In this document: positions 17,035-26,547 of the stretch, piece after piece
Layout: the number at the start of each line of letters is the position of its first letter
Numbering within the stretch: position 1 is the first letter of the stretch
Source of the DNA: Pyxidicoccus parkwaysis
Lineage (GTDB): Bacteria > Myxococcota > Myxococcia > Myxococcales > Myxococcaceae
Direction: 5' to 3'
Length of the DNA: 64,000 bases
Assembly: GCF_017301735.1 (NCBI RefSeq)
Contig: NZ_CP071090.1
Location: 11,329,001 to 11,393,000, forward strand
The notes under the pieces: model-generated
Database searches by the model: none
Seen by the model: only the letters and a program-made list of their open reading frames with translations
What the model was told of the DNA's origin: nothing
Made by a program: the position numbers and the translations under genes

Positions 17035-18089
17035 ACGCGCCGCAGGCCGGACAGGTCCTCGGGCCGCAGGGCCCAGCGCGGCGGCGGTGGCGGCGAGGAG
17101 AGGGTGCCCGCCTGCACCGCCGGGAAGCCCTCCACCCGCGCGCCGTCCGGGAAGCTGGCCATGGGGCCCACCACGCTGCCCGCCGTGACGAGGCAGCCGC
17201 GCCCCAGCCGGCTGCCTTCGCACAGGATGGCACCCGGCTCCACCACCGTGCCCGCGCCCACATGGCTGCCATGCACCATGCAGCCCGGGCCGATGATGAC
17301 GCCGTCCTCCAACACCAGGGTGCTACCCTGTGGCAGATGCAACACGGTGTTGGAGAGAATCTGCACGCCCGAGCCGATGCGCACCGGCCCGTCGGAGTCG
17401 CCGACAATCTTCACCCCGGAGGCGATGATGCAGCCGGCGCCGATGACGACGTCGCCGGACACCTCGGCGGTGGAGAAGAGGGTGGCCGTCGGGTGGACCA
17501 GCGGGTGCTTGTCCCGAAACGTATAGAGCTGTCCCATGGGGGCGTCCTCGGCGCGGTCTCTAGCGGAAAAGGCGGTGAGGGGTTGGCCGGGCAGCGCGAG
17601 GCTTCCGCCGCGGAGCCTGCGCAGCCGCTCCAGGTCCTCGTCGGTGGCGCGGCGGAGGACGCGGCCGGGGCGGCCTTCCACCACGGACTCGTCCGGCACC
17701 ACCATGCCGGAGGGAATGACGGTGCCATCGGCCACGAGGCAGCGTGCGCCCAGGCGGGCGAAGGGCATGAGGATGGAGCCGCTGCCCACCTCGGACAGGG
17801 CGCCCACCTCCGCACCCAGCACGACGGCGCGGTGGCCAATCACCGCGCGCTCGCCGATGTTGACGGGGTGCTCGGCGGTGCCGGTGACGGTGGTGTTCTC
17901 CAGCAGGGCCGCGCCCGCGCCCAGTCGCACCGCGCCGCCCAGGGAGCGGACCACCGCGCCCTGGGCGATGATGGCGCCCGGGCCCAGGTGGAGCGTCCCG
18001 AGCACGCGGGCGCTGCTGGCGAGACTGAAATGCGCGGCCCCCCCGGTGGGCACCCCGTTCGGGCTGACGGGCGGCAAGCTCGTTCCCAT
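17028..18089 (-). CDS. Double left-handed beta-helix (hexapeptide-repeat) protein
   Basis: ATG 18089 gives 353 residues; the frame continues upstream into repeat DNA and is not used. The sequence consists of [LIV]-G-x-x-x-x hexapeptide turns forming two left-handed beta-helices (about 15-165 and 195-345), separated by a charged, Arg-rich helix. The second half contains V-H-P-T-A, V-I-G-A-G and M-V-H-G-S-H-V-G-A-G. These resemble gamma-carbonic-anhydrase/PaaY-like proteins, which bind metal through histidines or act as acyl/nucleotidyl-sugar transferases. Two such domains in one chain is unusual. The zinc triad of true gamma carbonic anhydrases cannot be confirmed by eye, so the enzymatic activity is open. 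Confidence 0.75.
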   Translation of the reverse strand: MGTSLPPVSPNGVPTGGAAHFSLASSARVLGTLHLGPGAIIAQGAVVRSLGGAVRLGAGAALLENTTVTGTAEHPVNIGERAVIGHRAVVLGAEVGALSEVGSGSILMPFARLGARCLVADGTVIPSGMVVPDESVVEGRPGRVLRRATDEDLERLRRLRGGSLALPGQPLTAFSARDRAEDAPMGQLYTFRDKHPLVHPTATLFSTAEVSGDVVIGAGCIIASGVKIVGDSDGPVRIGSGVQILSNTVLHLPQGSTLVLEDGVIIGPGCMVHGSHVGAGTVVEPGAILCEGSRLGRGCLVTAGSVVGPMASFPDGARVEGFPAVQAGTLSSPPPPPRWALRPEDLSGLRRVG

Positions 18090-18691
18090 GATGCGGGCCA
18101 CCCTACACCCGGGCTCCTGACTTAAAGACGGCCCCGCGGCGCAGGATGGGTGTCCGGCGCCCGACGCTGTCTCGGACTCAACCGTGCCCCCGGGCAAGGC
18201 CACTGTCGGGTCGCCACGGCATTTCGGTCCGGGACCTTGTGGATTCCCCTCAGAGGACGGGCGGCCAGCGGCCGGGGAGACGCCTGTCGGATCCCGAGCA
18301 GTCGGGAGGGGGCGTCCGTCCGCCCCATGACAGCCCGGGAGGTGTCCGTCGGGTCCACGCGCGGCCGGGAGGCGCCCGCTCGTCCCATGAGTGGTCAAGA
18401 GTCATGCTGCGCGCCTATGCACGGCGGGGAGGCGCTCGCTCGTCCCATGAGTGGCCAGGAGTCGCGCGGTGGGCCCACGCGCGGCCGGAGGCACCTGCTC
18501 GTCCCCTGAGTGGCCAGGAGTCGCGCGGTGGGCCCACGAGCGGCCAGGGAGCCGCCTGGTCGTCCTGGACGTGGATCATCCTCCGGGAGGTCTTGTGCCC
18601 CCGGCACACGCGCCGGGTCAGGCCCTGGTGTCAGTTCCGTCCCTGGACGCGGCCGCACCTTCCTGACACAAGGGCGGCACGGAGGCAGGCA
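18090..18691. repeat. Gene-free 600 bp with degenerate 60-bp tandem repeats (about 18300-18565)
   Basis: The units start at 18300, 18360, 18420, 18480 (59 bp) and 18539 (partial). Each contains a version of gcggccgggaggcgc, then cgtcccatgagtggccagg, then gcgcggtgggcccacg. Read on the plus strand, the units share [C/A]-C-x-TGA, so the array resembles the gene-tail repeats elsewhere in the window, but no parent gene remains upstream. The rest of the segment shows nothing recognisable, apart from GGAGG just before the MATE start. Confidence 0.7.
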
Positions 18692-20149
18692 ATGTCGGAA
18701 TCATCTCCCGCTGGCGCGCAAGACGCGCCGGGGGTCGAGGCGGAACGTCCGCCCGAAAGCGCGGTCCCCGGTCTCTGGTCATCTCTCAAGGAAGCCGTAC
18801 ACGGGACGCGGCAGGACCTCACGAAGCTTCCCATCCGGCGGGCCATCTTCCTCCTCTCCGTACCCATGGTGCTGGAGATGGTGATGGAGTCCGTCTTCGC
18901 CGTGGTGGACGTCTTCTTCGTCGGCCGCCTGGGTGCGGACGCGGTGGCGACGGTGGGGCTGACGGAGTCGCTGCTCACCATCATCTACGCCGCGGCCATG
19001 GGGCTCTCCATCGGTGCCACCGCGCTGGTGTCCCGGCGCATCGGCGAAGGAGACCCGGAGCGCGCCGCGCGCACCGCCGTGCAGGCCATTGGCCTGGGCG
19101 TGGCGCTGGCGATTCCGGTGGCGGTGGGCGGCGTCATCTTCGCGCGGCCGCTGATGGCGCTGATGGGCGGCTCGCCGTGGGTGCTGGAGCACGGCGTGCG
19201 CTACACGCAGGTGATGCTGGGCGGCATGGGCAGCGTGCTGCTGCTCTTCCTCATCAACGCCATCTTCCGGGGCGCCGGTGACGCGGCCATCTCCATGCGA
19301 GTGCTGTGGCTGGCCAACGCCATCAACATCTTCCTCGCGCCGCTGCTCATCTTCGGCGTGGGACCCTTCCCGAAGATGGGCGTCGTGGGCGCGGCGGTGG
19401 CCACCACGTTCGGCCGTAGCTGCGGCGTGGTGTACCAGCTCTACCGGCTGTCGCGCGGGGACGGACGGCTGCGGGTGCGGCGCGAGCACCTGAAGCTGGA
19501 GGCGGGCACCATGCTCTCCATGCTGAAGCTGTCCGGCGCGGGCACCGCGCAGGCGCTGGTGAACACCACGAGCTGGGTGGTGCTGGCACGCATCGTCGCC
19601 ATGTTCGGCAGCCCGGCGGTGGCGGGCTACACCATCGCCATGCGCATCGTCCTCTTCGCGCTGCTGCCATCCTGGGGCCTGGCCAACGCGGCCACCACGC
19701 TGGTGGGGCAGAGCCTGGGCGCGCGCAAGCCCGAGCGCGGTGAGCAGGCGGTGTGGACGGCGGCGCGCATCAACGCCGTCTTCCTGGGCACGCTGGGGCT
19801 GGCGTTCTTCCTCGGCGCCGAGCCGCTGGTGGCCGCCTTCGCCCGCGAGCCGGAGGTCGTCTTGCACGCGGCCCACGCGCTGCGCCTCGTCAGCAGCGGC
19901 TTCCTCTTCTACGCGTTCGGCATGGTGGTGTCGCAGGCCTTCAACGGCGCGGGAGACACCACCACGCCCACCATCCTCAACATCTGCTGCTTCTGGTTGC
20001 TGGAAGTGCCGCTGGCGTGGGTGCTGTCCGAGCCGATGGGGATGGGGCCCTCGGGCGTCTTCCTGTCCGTCGCCGTCGCCTTCTCCGTGCTGGCGGTGGC
20101 CGCCGTCATCCTCTTCCGGCGCGGCACCTGGAAGCACCGCGAGGTGTAG
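18692..20149 (+). CDS. MATE-family multidrug/metabolite efflux transporter
   Basis: ATG 18692 with GGAGG seven bases upstream gives 485 residues; the open frame upstream is repeat DNA. The protein has a 50-residue cytoplasmic N-terminus, then about twelve membrane helices in two homologous halves. It carries MATE-type motifs such as V-P-M-V-L-E-M near helix 1, F-F-V-G-R-L-G-A-D, and the Q-A-F-N-G-A-G-D-T-T-T-P-T segment in the second half. MATE carriers export organic cations, drugs or secondary metabolites in exchange for Na+ or H+. The lipoprotein gene starts 7 bases after the stop, suggesting one transcript. The cargo is unknown. Confidence 0.9.
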   Translation: MSESSPAGAQDAPGVEAERPPESAVPGLWSSLKEAVHGTRQDLTKLPIRRAIFLLSVPMVLEMVMESVFAVVDVFFVGRLGADAVATVGLTESLLTIIYAAAMGLSIGATALVSRRIGEGDPERAARTAVQAIGLGVALAIPVAVGGVIFARPLMALMGGSPWVLEHGVRYTQVMLGGMGSVLLLFLINAIFRGAGDAAISMRVLWLANAINIFLAPLLIFGVGPFPKMGVVGAAVATTFGRSCGVVYQLYRLSRGDGRLRVRREHLKLEAGTMLSMLKLSGAGTAQALVNTTSWVVLARIVAMFGSPAVAGYTIAMRIVLFALLPSWGLANAATTLVGQSLGARKPERGEQAVWTAARINAVFLGTLGLAFFLGAEPLVAAFAREPEVVLHAAHALRLVSSGFLFYAFGMVVSQAFNGAGDTTTPTILNICCFWLLEVPLAWVLSEPMGMGPSGVFLSVAVAFSVLAVAAVILFRRGTWKHREV

Positions 20150-20156
20150 GCCCCCC

Positions 20157-22025
20157 ATGTCCCTCCGGCACCTCCTGAGTGTCCTCGTTTGCGGGCTCGC
20201 CCTGGCCGCATGTGAATCCACCGTGGAGGTGCCGGACGACGCCGAGGCGTGCGCAGGCTACCAGTGCACCGCCGGCGAGTGCTTCTCCAACGCGGGCCAG
20301 CCCATGTGCCGCTGCGGCGCGTGGGAGGCCGCCGCCGGAGTGCAGTGCGCCGTCGGCGCCTTCGAGACGCAGGACGAGTTTGGAGGCTCACCCGGGAGCG
20401 CCGAGGTGCTGACGCTCCCCATGGCGGCGCGCACCGCCGAGCTGCAAGTCGGGCGGCGCGAGGAGGTGCGGGACAGGGACCTCTTCGCCTTCACCGCCGT
20501 GCCGGACCACGCGTACGCCTTCTATTGCGGACTGCTGACGCTGCGCGAGTGCACGCTGCGCCTGCTGGATGCGTCGGGCCGCCCGGCGGCGCTCTCCGTG
20601 GGCACGCAGGTGGATGGTAGCAACGGGGTCCGGTACGGCGTGTTCAAGGCGGACACGGCGGGCCCCTGGTACGTCGAGGTGAGCAGCGACAGGTACGAGG
20701 GCACGTACACGTATCAGCTGGAGGACCTGGGCGCGGACGACCACGGGGACACCTTCTCCGAGGCCACGCCGCTCCAGGCCTACCGCGAGCCCCCTCCCTT
20801 CTCGGTGATGCACAGCACGCCGACGGACGCGGACGTCTTCACCTTCCACGCCGTCGCGGGCCACGGCTACCGCTTCAGCTGCGAGCACCCGGGCGCCTCC
20901 TACCCGGTGCTGCGGATGACGGATGGGCGCGGACAGTTGGTGGACGGGCTCCAGCAGTCCACGTCGGGGCGGGCCGCCGCGCTGGCCATGGCGACGGTGA
21001 CGACGGACTGGTACGTGGAGGTTCGCGCCTCGTCCGGACCCTTCCCCCTGCTGTCCCTCTGCCGGCTGGAGGACCTGGGCGTCGACGAGCACTCGGACCA
21101 GGTGGAGGGCGCCACGCCGGTGCTGCTCGACGCCCCGGTGTCCGTCACCTTCCAGTCGCGCTCCGACATCGACGTGCTCACCTTCACCGCCGAGCGCGGC
21201 CACGTCTACCTGCTGCACGCGGACGGGGCGGGCGCGGAGTCCTGCGACGTGGGGGTGGTGGACATCCAGGGACGACAGATGTTCGCCCTGGGCAGCTCCC
21301 TTTCGTTGACCTTCGAGCCGCCGGAGCCGGGACGCTACGCCGTCATGCTGATGCGCCCCTCCGCGTGGATGCCCACCTTCCTCTTCACGGTGGAGGACCT
21401 GGGCGCGGACGACCACGGTGACACGCCGGCCACCGCCACCTTCATCGCCTGGGGTGACAGCGTCTCAGGCCGGTTCGAGACGCCCACGGACACCGACGCC
21501 ATCGCCTTCCCCGCCCAGGCCGGGCACGTCTACCTCGCGGAGTGCGAGCCCGCGTGCGACATGGGGCGGGACCTGTCGGGTCCGGCTCCGGCACCCTTCG
21601 CCCGGCTCGGGCCCGGGCAGTACCTCGTGCGCGCGCAGCGGACGGAGCCCCTCGCCCTCCTGCTCCGCTCGCTGGGCGGCTCCAACAGCTTCACCCTGCG
21701 GCTTCAGGACGTGGCCACGGATGATTACGGCGGCAGCTCCTCGGATGCCGAGCCGTTGATGCTGCCGGCCTCCGTGTCCGGAATCCTCCACACCGTCGTG
21801 GACGAGGACGTCTTCACCGTGCACTTGATGGTGCTCCATCGGTACCGGCTGGCCACGAACCTGGGCTCGCTCCAGTTGTCGGTGGCCCTCTCGGGCGGCG
21901 GCCTCGCGACGTTTCCCCAGGACGGCCTGTTCTCCGTGGGGACTTCCGGCACGTACCTCATTCGCGTCTTCGGGGCCTCGGGCCTGTCGCGGCCCGCGTG
22001 GAGCTTCACGCTGCGCGAGGAGTGA
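20157..22025 (+). CDS. Lipoprotein with EGF-like Cys cluster and repeated PPC-like domains (paralogue 1)
   Basis: This 622-residue protein starts 7 bp after the MATE gene. The signal peptide ends in the lipobox L-A-A-C. A short Cys-rich EGF-like module follows (C-A-G-Y-Q-C-T-A-G-E-C-F-S-N, then M-C-R-C-G). The rest contains about five repeats of a PPC-like beta-sandwich, each opening with D-L-G-A/V-D-D/E-H-G/S-D and containing D-V-F-T-F-x-A. This architecture suggests a surface-exposed binding or scaffolding role at the outer membrane. It is a paralogue of the following gene over its whole length. No catalytic residues are evident. Confidence 0.82.
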   Translation: MSLRHLLSVLVCGLALAACESTVEVPDDAEACAGYQCTAGECFSNAGQPMCRCGAWEAAAGVQCAVGAFETQDEFGGSPGSAEVLTLPMAARTAELQVGRREEVRDRDLFAFTAVPDHAYAFYCGLLTLRECTLRLLDASGRPAALSVGTQVDGSNGVRYGVFKADTAGPWYVEVSSDRYEGTYTYQLEDLGADDHGDTFSEATPLQAYREPPPFSVMHSTPTDADVFTFHAVAGHGYRFSCEHPGASYPVLRMTDGRGQLVDGLQQSTSGRAAALAMATVTTDWYVEVRASSGPFPLLSLCRLEDLGVDEHSDQVEGATPVLLDAPVSVTFQSRSDIDVLTFTAERGHVYLLHADGAGAESCDVGVVDIQGRQMFALGSSLSLTFEPPEPGRYAVMLMRPSAWMPTFLFTVEDLGADDHGDTPATATFIAWGDSVSGRFETPTDTDAIAFPAQAGHVYLAECEPACDMGRDLSGPAPAPFARLGPGQYLVRAQRTEPLALLLRSLGGSNSFTLRLQDVATDDYGGSSSDAEPLMLPASVSGILHTVVDEDVFTVHLMVLHRYRLATNLGSLQLSVALSGGGLATFPQDGLFSVGTSGTYLIRVFGASGLSRPAWSFTLREE

Positions 22026-22177
22026 GCGGCGTCCATCAGTCCGCGCGCCAGTGCCAGCCGGTGGACGGGCGACGTGTGCGTTGGGGAACAGGGCGCGCCG
22101 CCGCGCGGATGTGGTGCGTTGGCGGGGCGCGGAGCCATTCATAGCTCCAGTGCGCGCCGTCAAACCGAGGTCCGCGC

Positions 22178-24037
22178 GTGCTTCGCTCAACGCTCCGAGG
22201 GGGAGCCGCTCCCCTGGTCATCACCGTCCTCGTCGCCCTGGCCGGCTGCGGCCCCACCTTCGAGACGGAGGTGGATGACGCAGCCGCCTGCGCGGGCGTG
22301 CGGTGCACGGCGGGCACCTGCTTCTCCAACGCGGGCCAGCCCATGTGCCGCTGCGGCCCGTGGGAGGACTCGGCGGGGCTGGTGTGCCAGGTCTCCTCCT
22401 TCGTGACGCCGGACGACTATGGCGGCTCGCCCGAGGAGGCCACGCCGCTCTCCCTGCTGGACGGCCCGCGCGAGGGCCGCATCAGCGCCAGCACGCGCGG
22501 CCAGTCGGACCGGGACCTCTTCTCCTTCGAGGCGAAGGCGGGCCACACCTACTTCTTCTTCTGCGAGCCGGTGTCGCTGCTCCGCTGCCTGCCGCGCCTG
22601 CTGGACGGCTCGGGCCGGCAGGTGAAGAGCTTCCCGCTCGACTCGCGGCGGACGGCGTGGATTCTGACGTCGCTGCCGGAGGGCACCTGGTACGTCGAGG
22701 TGTCCAGCGACGGCGGCGCGGCGGGCTCGTACACGTACCAGCTGGTGGACATGGGGCTGGATGACTTCAGCAACGGGCCGGACTCGGCCTCGGTACGGGA
22801 GCCGTCCGAGGTGCCCTTCAAGGTGACGAGCACCTTCCTGGGAGACGACGACGTGGTCCGCGTGGACGCGGTGGCGGGCCATGCGTACCGCTTCGGCTGC
22901 GAGCTGCCCTCGCTGGACTCGGGCGTGACGCTGCGGCTGCTGAACTCCGAGGGCCGGGGCGTGGACTCCGTCGAGGGGCTCGGGGTGCGCAACAAGCCGC
23001 AGCTGGACCTGAAGGCCGCGAAGTCGGGGCCGTGGTTCGTGGAGGTGAGCCCCAAGTACGGCCAGCCGCCGATGACCTTCGACTGCAAGCTGACGGACCT
23101 GGGGCTGGATGACCACGGGGACACGCCGGACAGCGCCACGCCGATGACGGTGGACGTGCCCATCTCCGTGCGCATGCACTCGGACAAGGACGTGGACGAG
23201 CTCGTCTTCACGGCCGACGCGTTGCACCGCTATGCGCTGCGGCAGCAGCCCGCGGTGCCGGTGAACATCCAGTTCTTCGATGATGCGGGACGGCGGCTGG
23301 GCGCCATTGCTCCCAACTCGTACCTGCCCGTCCTGGTGAGCGGAGCGGGCGCGTACCACCTCCGGGTGACTCCCTCGGGTATGAATGGGCAGGATGTGCC
23401 CTTCGAGCTCACGGTTGTGGACGTGGCCATGGATGACCACCCCACGTACCCCTCGGAGGCCACGCCTTCGCCGCTGGGCGTGCCGATTCCGGTGCGGGCC
23501 CAGTTCCTCTCGGACTTCGATGCGCTCGTCTTCAACGTCGACGGGGACGGCGTCTACGCGGTGTCGTGCGAGCCCGAGTGCACGATGAGCATTGGCGCAA
23601 ATGGCTCGCGGACCAACTCGGCCCCCCAGCGCGTGCGGACGAAGAACGTCAACGCCAATGGCGCCGCGTCCCTCTCCCTCACCGTGCTCGCGACTTCGTT
23701 CCTGGAGACCCACATGGTGACGGTGAAGAAGGTGGGCACGGATGACTTCCCGGGGAGCGCGAGCCTGGCCCAGCCGCTGACGCTGCCGGCCTCTGGGAAC
23801 TTCGAGGCGGAGAATGACGTGGAGTTCTTCACCGTCACGCTGGAGGCGGGCCGGACGTACCGGGTCGACGCGTCGCCTTCCGTGGGGGTGTTCTTCTCCC
23901 AGCCCGACGGACTCGGGCAGACGACCTCGGGGACCTTCGTGCTCACCCCGTGGCAGACGGGCACGTACCAGATGTCCATCTGGCTGCCGGAGGGAGGCTT
24001 CCCCGGGCCGTGGAGCTTGGACCTGACGCCGCTGTGA
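22178..24037 (+). CDS. Lipoprotein with EGF-like Cys cluster and repeated PPC-like domains (paralogue 2)
   Basis: The start is GTG 22178, with GAGG nearby, giving 619 residues. The signal peptide ends L-A-G-C. The Cys-rich module (C-A-G-V-R-C-T-A-G-T-C-F-S-N-A-G-Q-P-M-C-R-C-G) is nearly identical to that of the preceding gene. The PPC-like repeats also correspond, for example M-G-L-D-D-F, L-G-L-D-D-H-G-D-T and V-A-M-D-D-H. The pair arose by tandem duplication and has diverged mainly outside the module. The 150-bp gap between them shows no feature. Surface display is inferred from the lipid anchor; the ligand is unknown. Confidence 0.82.
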   Translation: MLRSTLRGGAAPLVITVLVALAGCGPTFETEVDDAAACAGVRCTAGTCFSNAGQPMCRCGPWEDSAGLVCQVSSFVTPDDYGGSPEEATPLSLLDGPREGRISASTRGQSDRDLFSFEAKAGHTYFFFCEPVSLLRCLPRLLDGSGRQVKSFPLDSRRTAWILTSLPEGTWYVEVSSDGGAAGSYTYQLVDMGLDDFSNGPDSASVREPSEVPFKVTSTFLGDDDVVRVDAVAGHAYRFGCELPSLDSGVTLRLLNSEGRGVDSVEGLGVRNKPQLDLKAAKSGPWFVEVSPKYGQPPMTFDCKLTDLGLDDHGDTPDSATPMTVDVPISVRMHSDKDVDELVFTADALHRYALRQQPAVPVNIQFFDDAGRRLGAIAPNSYLPVLVSGAGAYHLRVTPSGMNGQDVPFELTVVDVAMDDHPTYPSEATPSPLGVPIPVRAQFLSDFDALVFNVDGDGVYAVSCEPECTMSIGANGSRTNSAPQRVRTKNVNANGAASLSLTVLATSFLETHMVTVKKVGTDDFPGSASLAQPLTLPASGNFEAENDVEFFTVTLEAGRTYRVDASPSVGVFFSQPDGLGQTTSGTFVLTPWQTGTYQMSIWLPEGGFPGPWSLDLTPL

Positions 24038-24071
24038 GGTGACTTGACTCGGATGGGGTGGACGGAGGGCA

Positions 24072-25430
24072 ATGCGTCCCATGCGACGCACGCTCCTGTT
24101 CGCCTCCCTGGTGGTCTCCTTCACGGCTTCCGCGGCGGAGGGGCCTGCCGCTGCCCCTGTGGCGGGGGCTTCGAAATCGTATGTCCTCAAGGCCGCGCGC
24201 CTGTTCGACGCGAAGGCGGGGAAGCTCGTCACGCCGGGCGTGGTGGTGGTGCAGGACGGGAAGGTGGCGGCGGTGGGGGCGGGCGCGAGTGCTCCGGCTG
24301 GCGCGCAGGTGTTGGATTTGGGAGACGCCACGCTGCTGCCGGGCTTCATGGACTCGCACACGCACCTGACGGGCGAGCCCGGCACGGACTGGCGTCAGGA
24401 CGTCATCGACGACTTCCAGCGCACGATTCCCGAGCAGACGCTGGAGTCGCTGCCCATGGTGCGCAGGACGCTGATGGCGGGCTTCACCACGGTGCGCAAC
24501 CTGGGGGCGCCGGACTTCATCGACATCGGCCTGCGCAACTCCATCCGCCGGGGGACGGTGGTGGGGCCGCGCATCATCGCCGCGACGGTGGGGCTGGGGA
24601 GCACGGGCGGGCACTGCGACGGCGGCAACTCGTGGCGCAAGGGGCTGCTCGTGGAGGAGTCCACGCGCGGCGTGGCGGATGGCCCGGAGGCCCTGCGCGC
24701 GAAGGTGCGGGAGAACATCAAGTACGGCGCGGACCTCATCAAGGTGTGCGCCACGGGCGGGGTGCTGAGCCTGAACTCGGACGTGGACTCGCCGCAGCTC
24801 ACGCAGGCGGAGCTGGATGCGATTGTCGACGAGGCGCACTCGCGCAAGCGCAAGGTGGCGGCGCACGCGCACGGAGCCGAGGGCGCGAAGCGGGCCATCC
24901 GCGCGGGCGTGGACTCGATTGAGCACGGCTCGCTGCTGGATGACGAGGCGCTGGATTTGATGAAGAAGAAGGGCACCTGGTACGTGCCCACGGCCATGGC
25001 CTTCCAGGGCGTGCGGGAGCGAGCGGACAAGGGGATGCTGCCGGAGGAGAACATCCGCAAGGTGCGCGCGGTGGACGAGGCGCGGAGGCTGGCCCTGCGC
25101 AAGGCGATTGCGAAGGGCGTGCGCATCGCCTTCGGCACGGACGCGGGCGTCTTCGAACACGGACGCAACGCGGGCGAGTTCGCGCTGATGGTGGAGGCGG
25201 GCCTGCCGCCCGTGGAGGCCCTGCGCGCGGCGACGGTGAACGCGGCGGAGCTGCTGGGCGTGTCCTCGACGCTGGGCTCGCTGGAGCCGGGGAAGCTGGC
25301 GGACGTGGTGGCGGTGCCGGGCAATCCGCTCCAGGACATCCGCAAGACGGAGGCGGTGTTCTTCGTGATGAAGGAAGGCGTCATCTACCGGAACGACACC
25401 GGAGCCCCGGCGCCGAGCGCCGCGCGCTGA
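24072..25430 (+). CDS. Secreted amidohydrolase (imidazolonepropionase/prolidase-like)
   Basis: ATG 24072 follows GGAGGGCA, and a second ATG lies three codons in; the product is 452 residues. A signal peptide (cleavage after A-S-A near residue 19) sends it out of the cytoplasm. The TIM-barrel metal site is complete: D-S-H-T-H near residue 97, the carboxylated-Lys candidate in D-L-I-K-V-C-A near 219, H-A-H near 260, S-I-E-H-G near 280, and F-G-T-D-A-G near 357. This set is typical of the Xaa-Pro dipeptidase/imidazolonepropionase-related amidohydrolases found in the periplasm. Substrate prediction within this family is unreliable. It is convergent with the next gene, leaving only 10 bases. Confidence 0.9.
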   Translation: MRPMRRTLLFASLVVSFTASAAEGPAAAPVAGASKSYVLKAARLFDAKAGKLVTPGVVVVQDGKVAAVGAGASAPAGAQVLDLGDATLLPGFMDSHTHLTGEPGTDWRQDVIDDFQRTIPEQTLESLPMVRRTLMAGFTTVRNLGAPDFIDIGLRNSIRRGTVVGPRIIAATVGLGSTGGHCDGGNSWRKGLLVEESTRGVADGPEALRAKVRENIKYGADLIKVCATGGVLSLNSDVDSPQLTQAELDAIVDEAHSRKRKVAAHAHGAEGAKRAIRAGVDSIEHGSLLDDEALDLMKKKGTWYVPTAMAFQGVRERADKGMLPEENIRKVRAVDEARRLALRKAIAKGVRIAFGTDAGVFEHGRNAGEFALMVEAGLPPVEALRAATVNAAELLGVSSTLGSLEPGKLADVVAVPGNPLQDIRKTEAVFFVMKEGVIYRNDTGAPAPSAAR

Positions 25431-25440
25431 GCGACGCGGC

Positions 25441-26547
25441 TCAGGGCAGACAGATTTCGAAGCCGGTGCGGCCGGGAGGGAAGGTGTCCCTGGGGCGCGA
25501 GGCGGGAGTGACGGCGTAGAGGTGGAAGTCGAGCCGGCGCTGGAGGAAGCCCTTCAGCGCTGGGGCGAGTGCGTCGTCCTCGCCCAGGTACAGGGTGAAG
25601 AAGTGGAAGCCCAGGCCGTGGAAGTCCGCGTACACGTGCTCCAGGAGGGCGCGGAAGATGGCGGGGTCCTCGCCGAGCACGCTGGTGTTGCAGAGGTAGA
25701 AGTAGCGGAAGTCGCTGCCCGGCGCGGGCAGACGCGGCGCGCGCACCACCGAGGCCATTGCGTTCCAGGCGAGCCGCACCCACCGCATGCCGCCCCGGTA
25801 CGCGTGGACGCGGTAGCGCTTCACGGCCTCGGGGCTCCACGCGGAGGTGCAGCCCACGAGGCGGCCACTGGCGTCGAACGCGAGGTACGTGTCCTCGACG
25901 CGCAGTCCCGGCCAATGGGCGAAGCGGTGCTCCATCTCTCCCGTGTCGAAGCGATAGCCGAAGGGGCGCGCGCGGTGGTCCGCGTCGAGGAGCGCGGCCA
26001 TGGCGGGCACGTCTTCCTCCGTGGCGCGGCGGACGGTGAAGGGACTGGGGCGTGGCCGGCGGCGCAGGAGGAACTGGATGGAGACGGCGGAGAAGCGGCG
26101 CAGCAGCGCGTAGTGAGGCTGCGCCTTGCGTCCGGGCTTCTTGCGCACGAGGGCCTGGAGCGCGGTGGCGTTGGAGGCCATGACGACGGTGAGGAAGGCG
26201 TCCACGCCCAGACGCTCGGCCGTCTCCTCCAGCACGGGGCCGTAGAAGCGCGCGAGCCCCCGGACACGCCGCGCGGCGAAGCGCGTGCGCAGGTCTCCGA
26301 GGTAGCCCACGCGACATGGGCGTCCTTCCAGCCAACCTTCGCGTACGTGGATGGCGCCCATGCCGTCGAGCGCGGGGCCCTCGCCGTGGACCCAGACCTC
26401 CGCGTCTCCGCGCTGCATGTCGAAGAGGGCGAAGTAGTCCGGAGAGCGCTGGGTGGACAGCACCAGCTCGCCCTGCATCGGCACCGCGCCGAACAGGTCG
26501 AGCAGCGCGGCATTGTCATCACGGGTGGCGCGTCGGAGGAGGCTCAT
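25441..26547 (-). CDS. Double GNAT-fold protein
   Basis: The 368-residue protein begins with S-L-L-R-R-A-T-R-D-D-N, a typical GNAT N-terminus, and again has T-V-R-R-A-T-E-E-D-V near residue 180. It is therefore a tandem of two GNAT modules. Neither half shows a clear Q/R-x-x-G-x-G/A acetyl-CoA loop, though V-G-Y-L-G-D-L-R-T occupies the strand-4 position in the first. The C-terminal half is rich in aromatic residues (F-R-Y-F-Y-L-C-N-T). A resemblance in layout to the GNAT-like protein at 2640-3413 is possible. The substrate is unknown and catalysis uncertain. Confidence 0.75.
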   Translation of the reverse strand: MSLLRRATRDDNAALLDLFGAVPMQGELVLSTQRSPDYFALFDMQRGDAEVWVHGEGPALDGMGAIHVREGWLEGRPCRVGYLGDLRTRFAARRVRGLARFYGPVLEETAERLGVDAFLTVVMASNATALQALVRKKPGRKAQPHYALLRRFSAVSIQFLLRRRPRPSPFTVRRATEEDVPAMAALLDADHRARPFGYRFDTGEMEHRFAHWPGLRVEDTYLAFDASGRLVGCTSAWSPEAVKRYRVHAYRGGMRWVRLAWNAMASVVRAPRLPAPGSDFRYFYLCNTSVLGEDPAIFRALLEHVYADFHGLGFHFFTLYLGEDDALAPALKGFLQRRLDFHLYAVTPASRPRDTFPPGRTGFEICLP

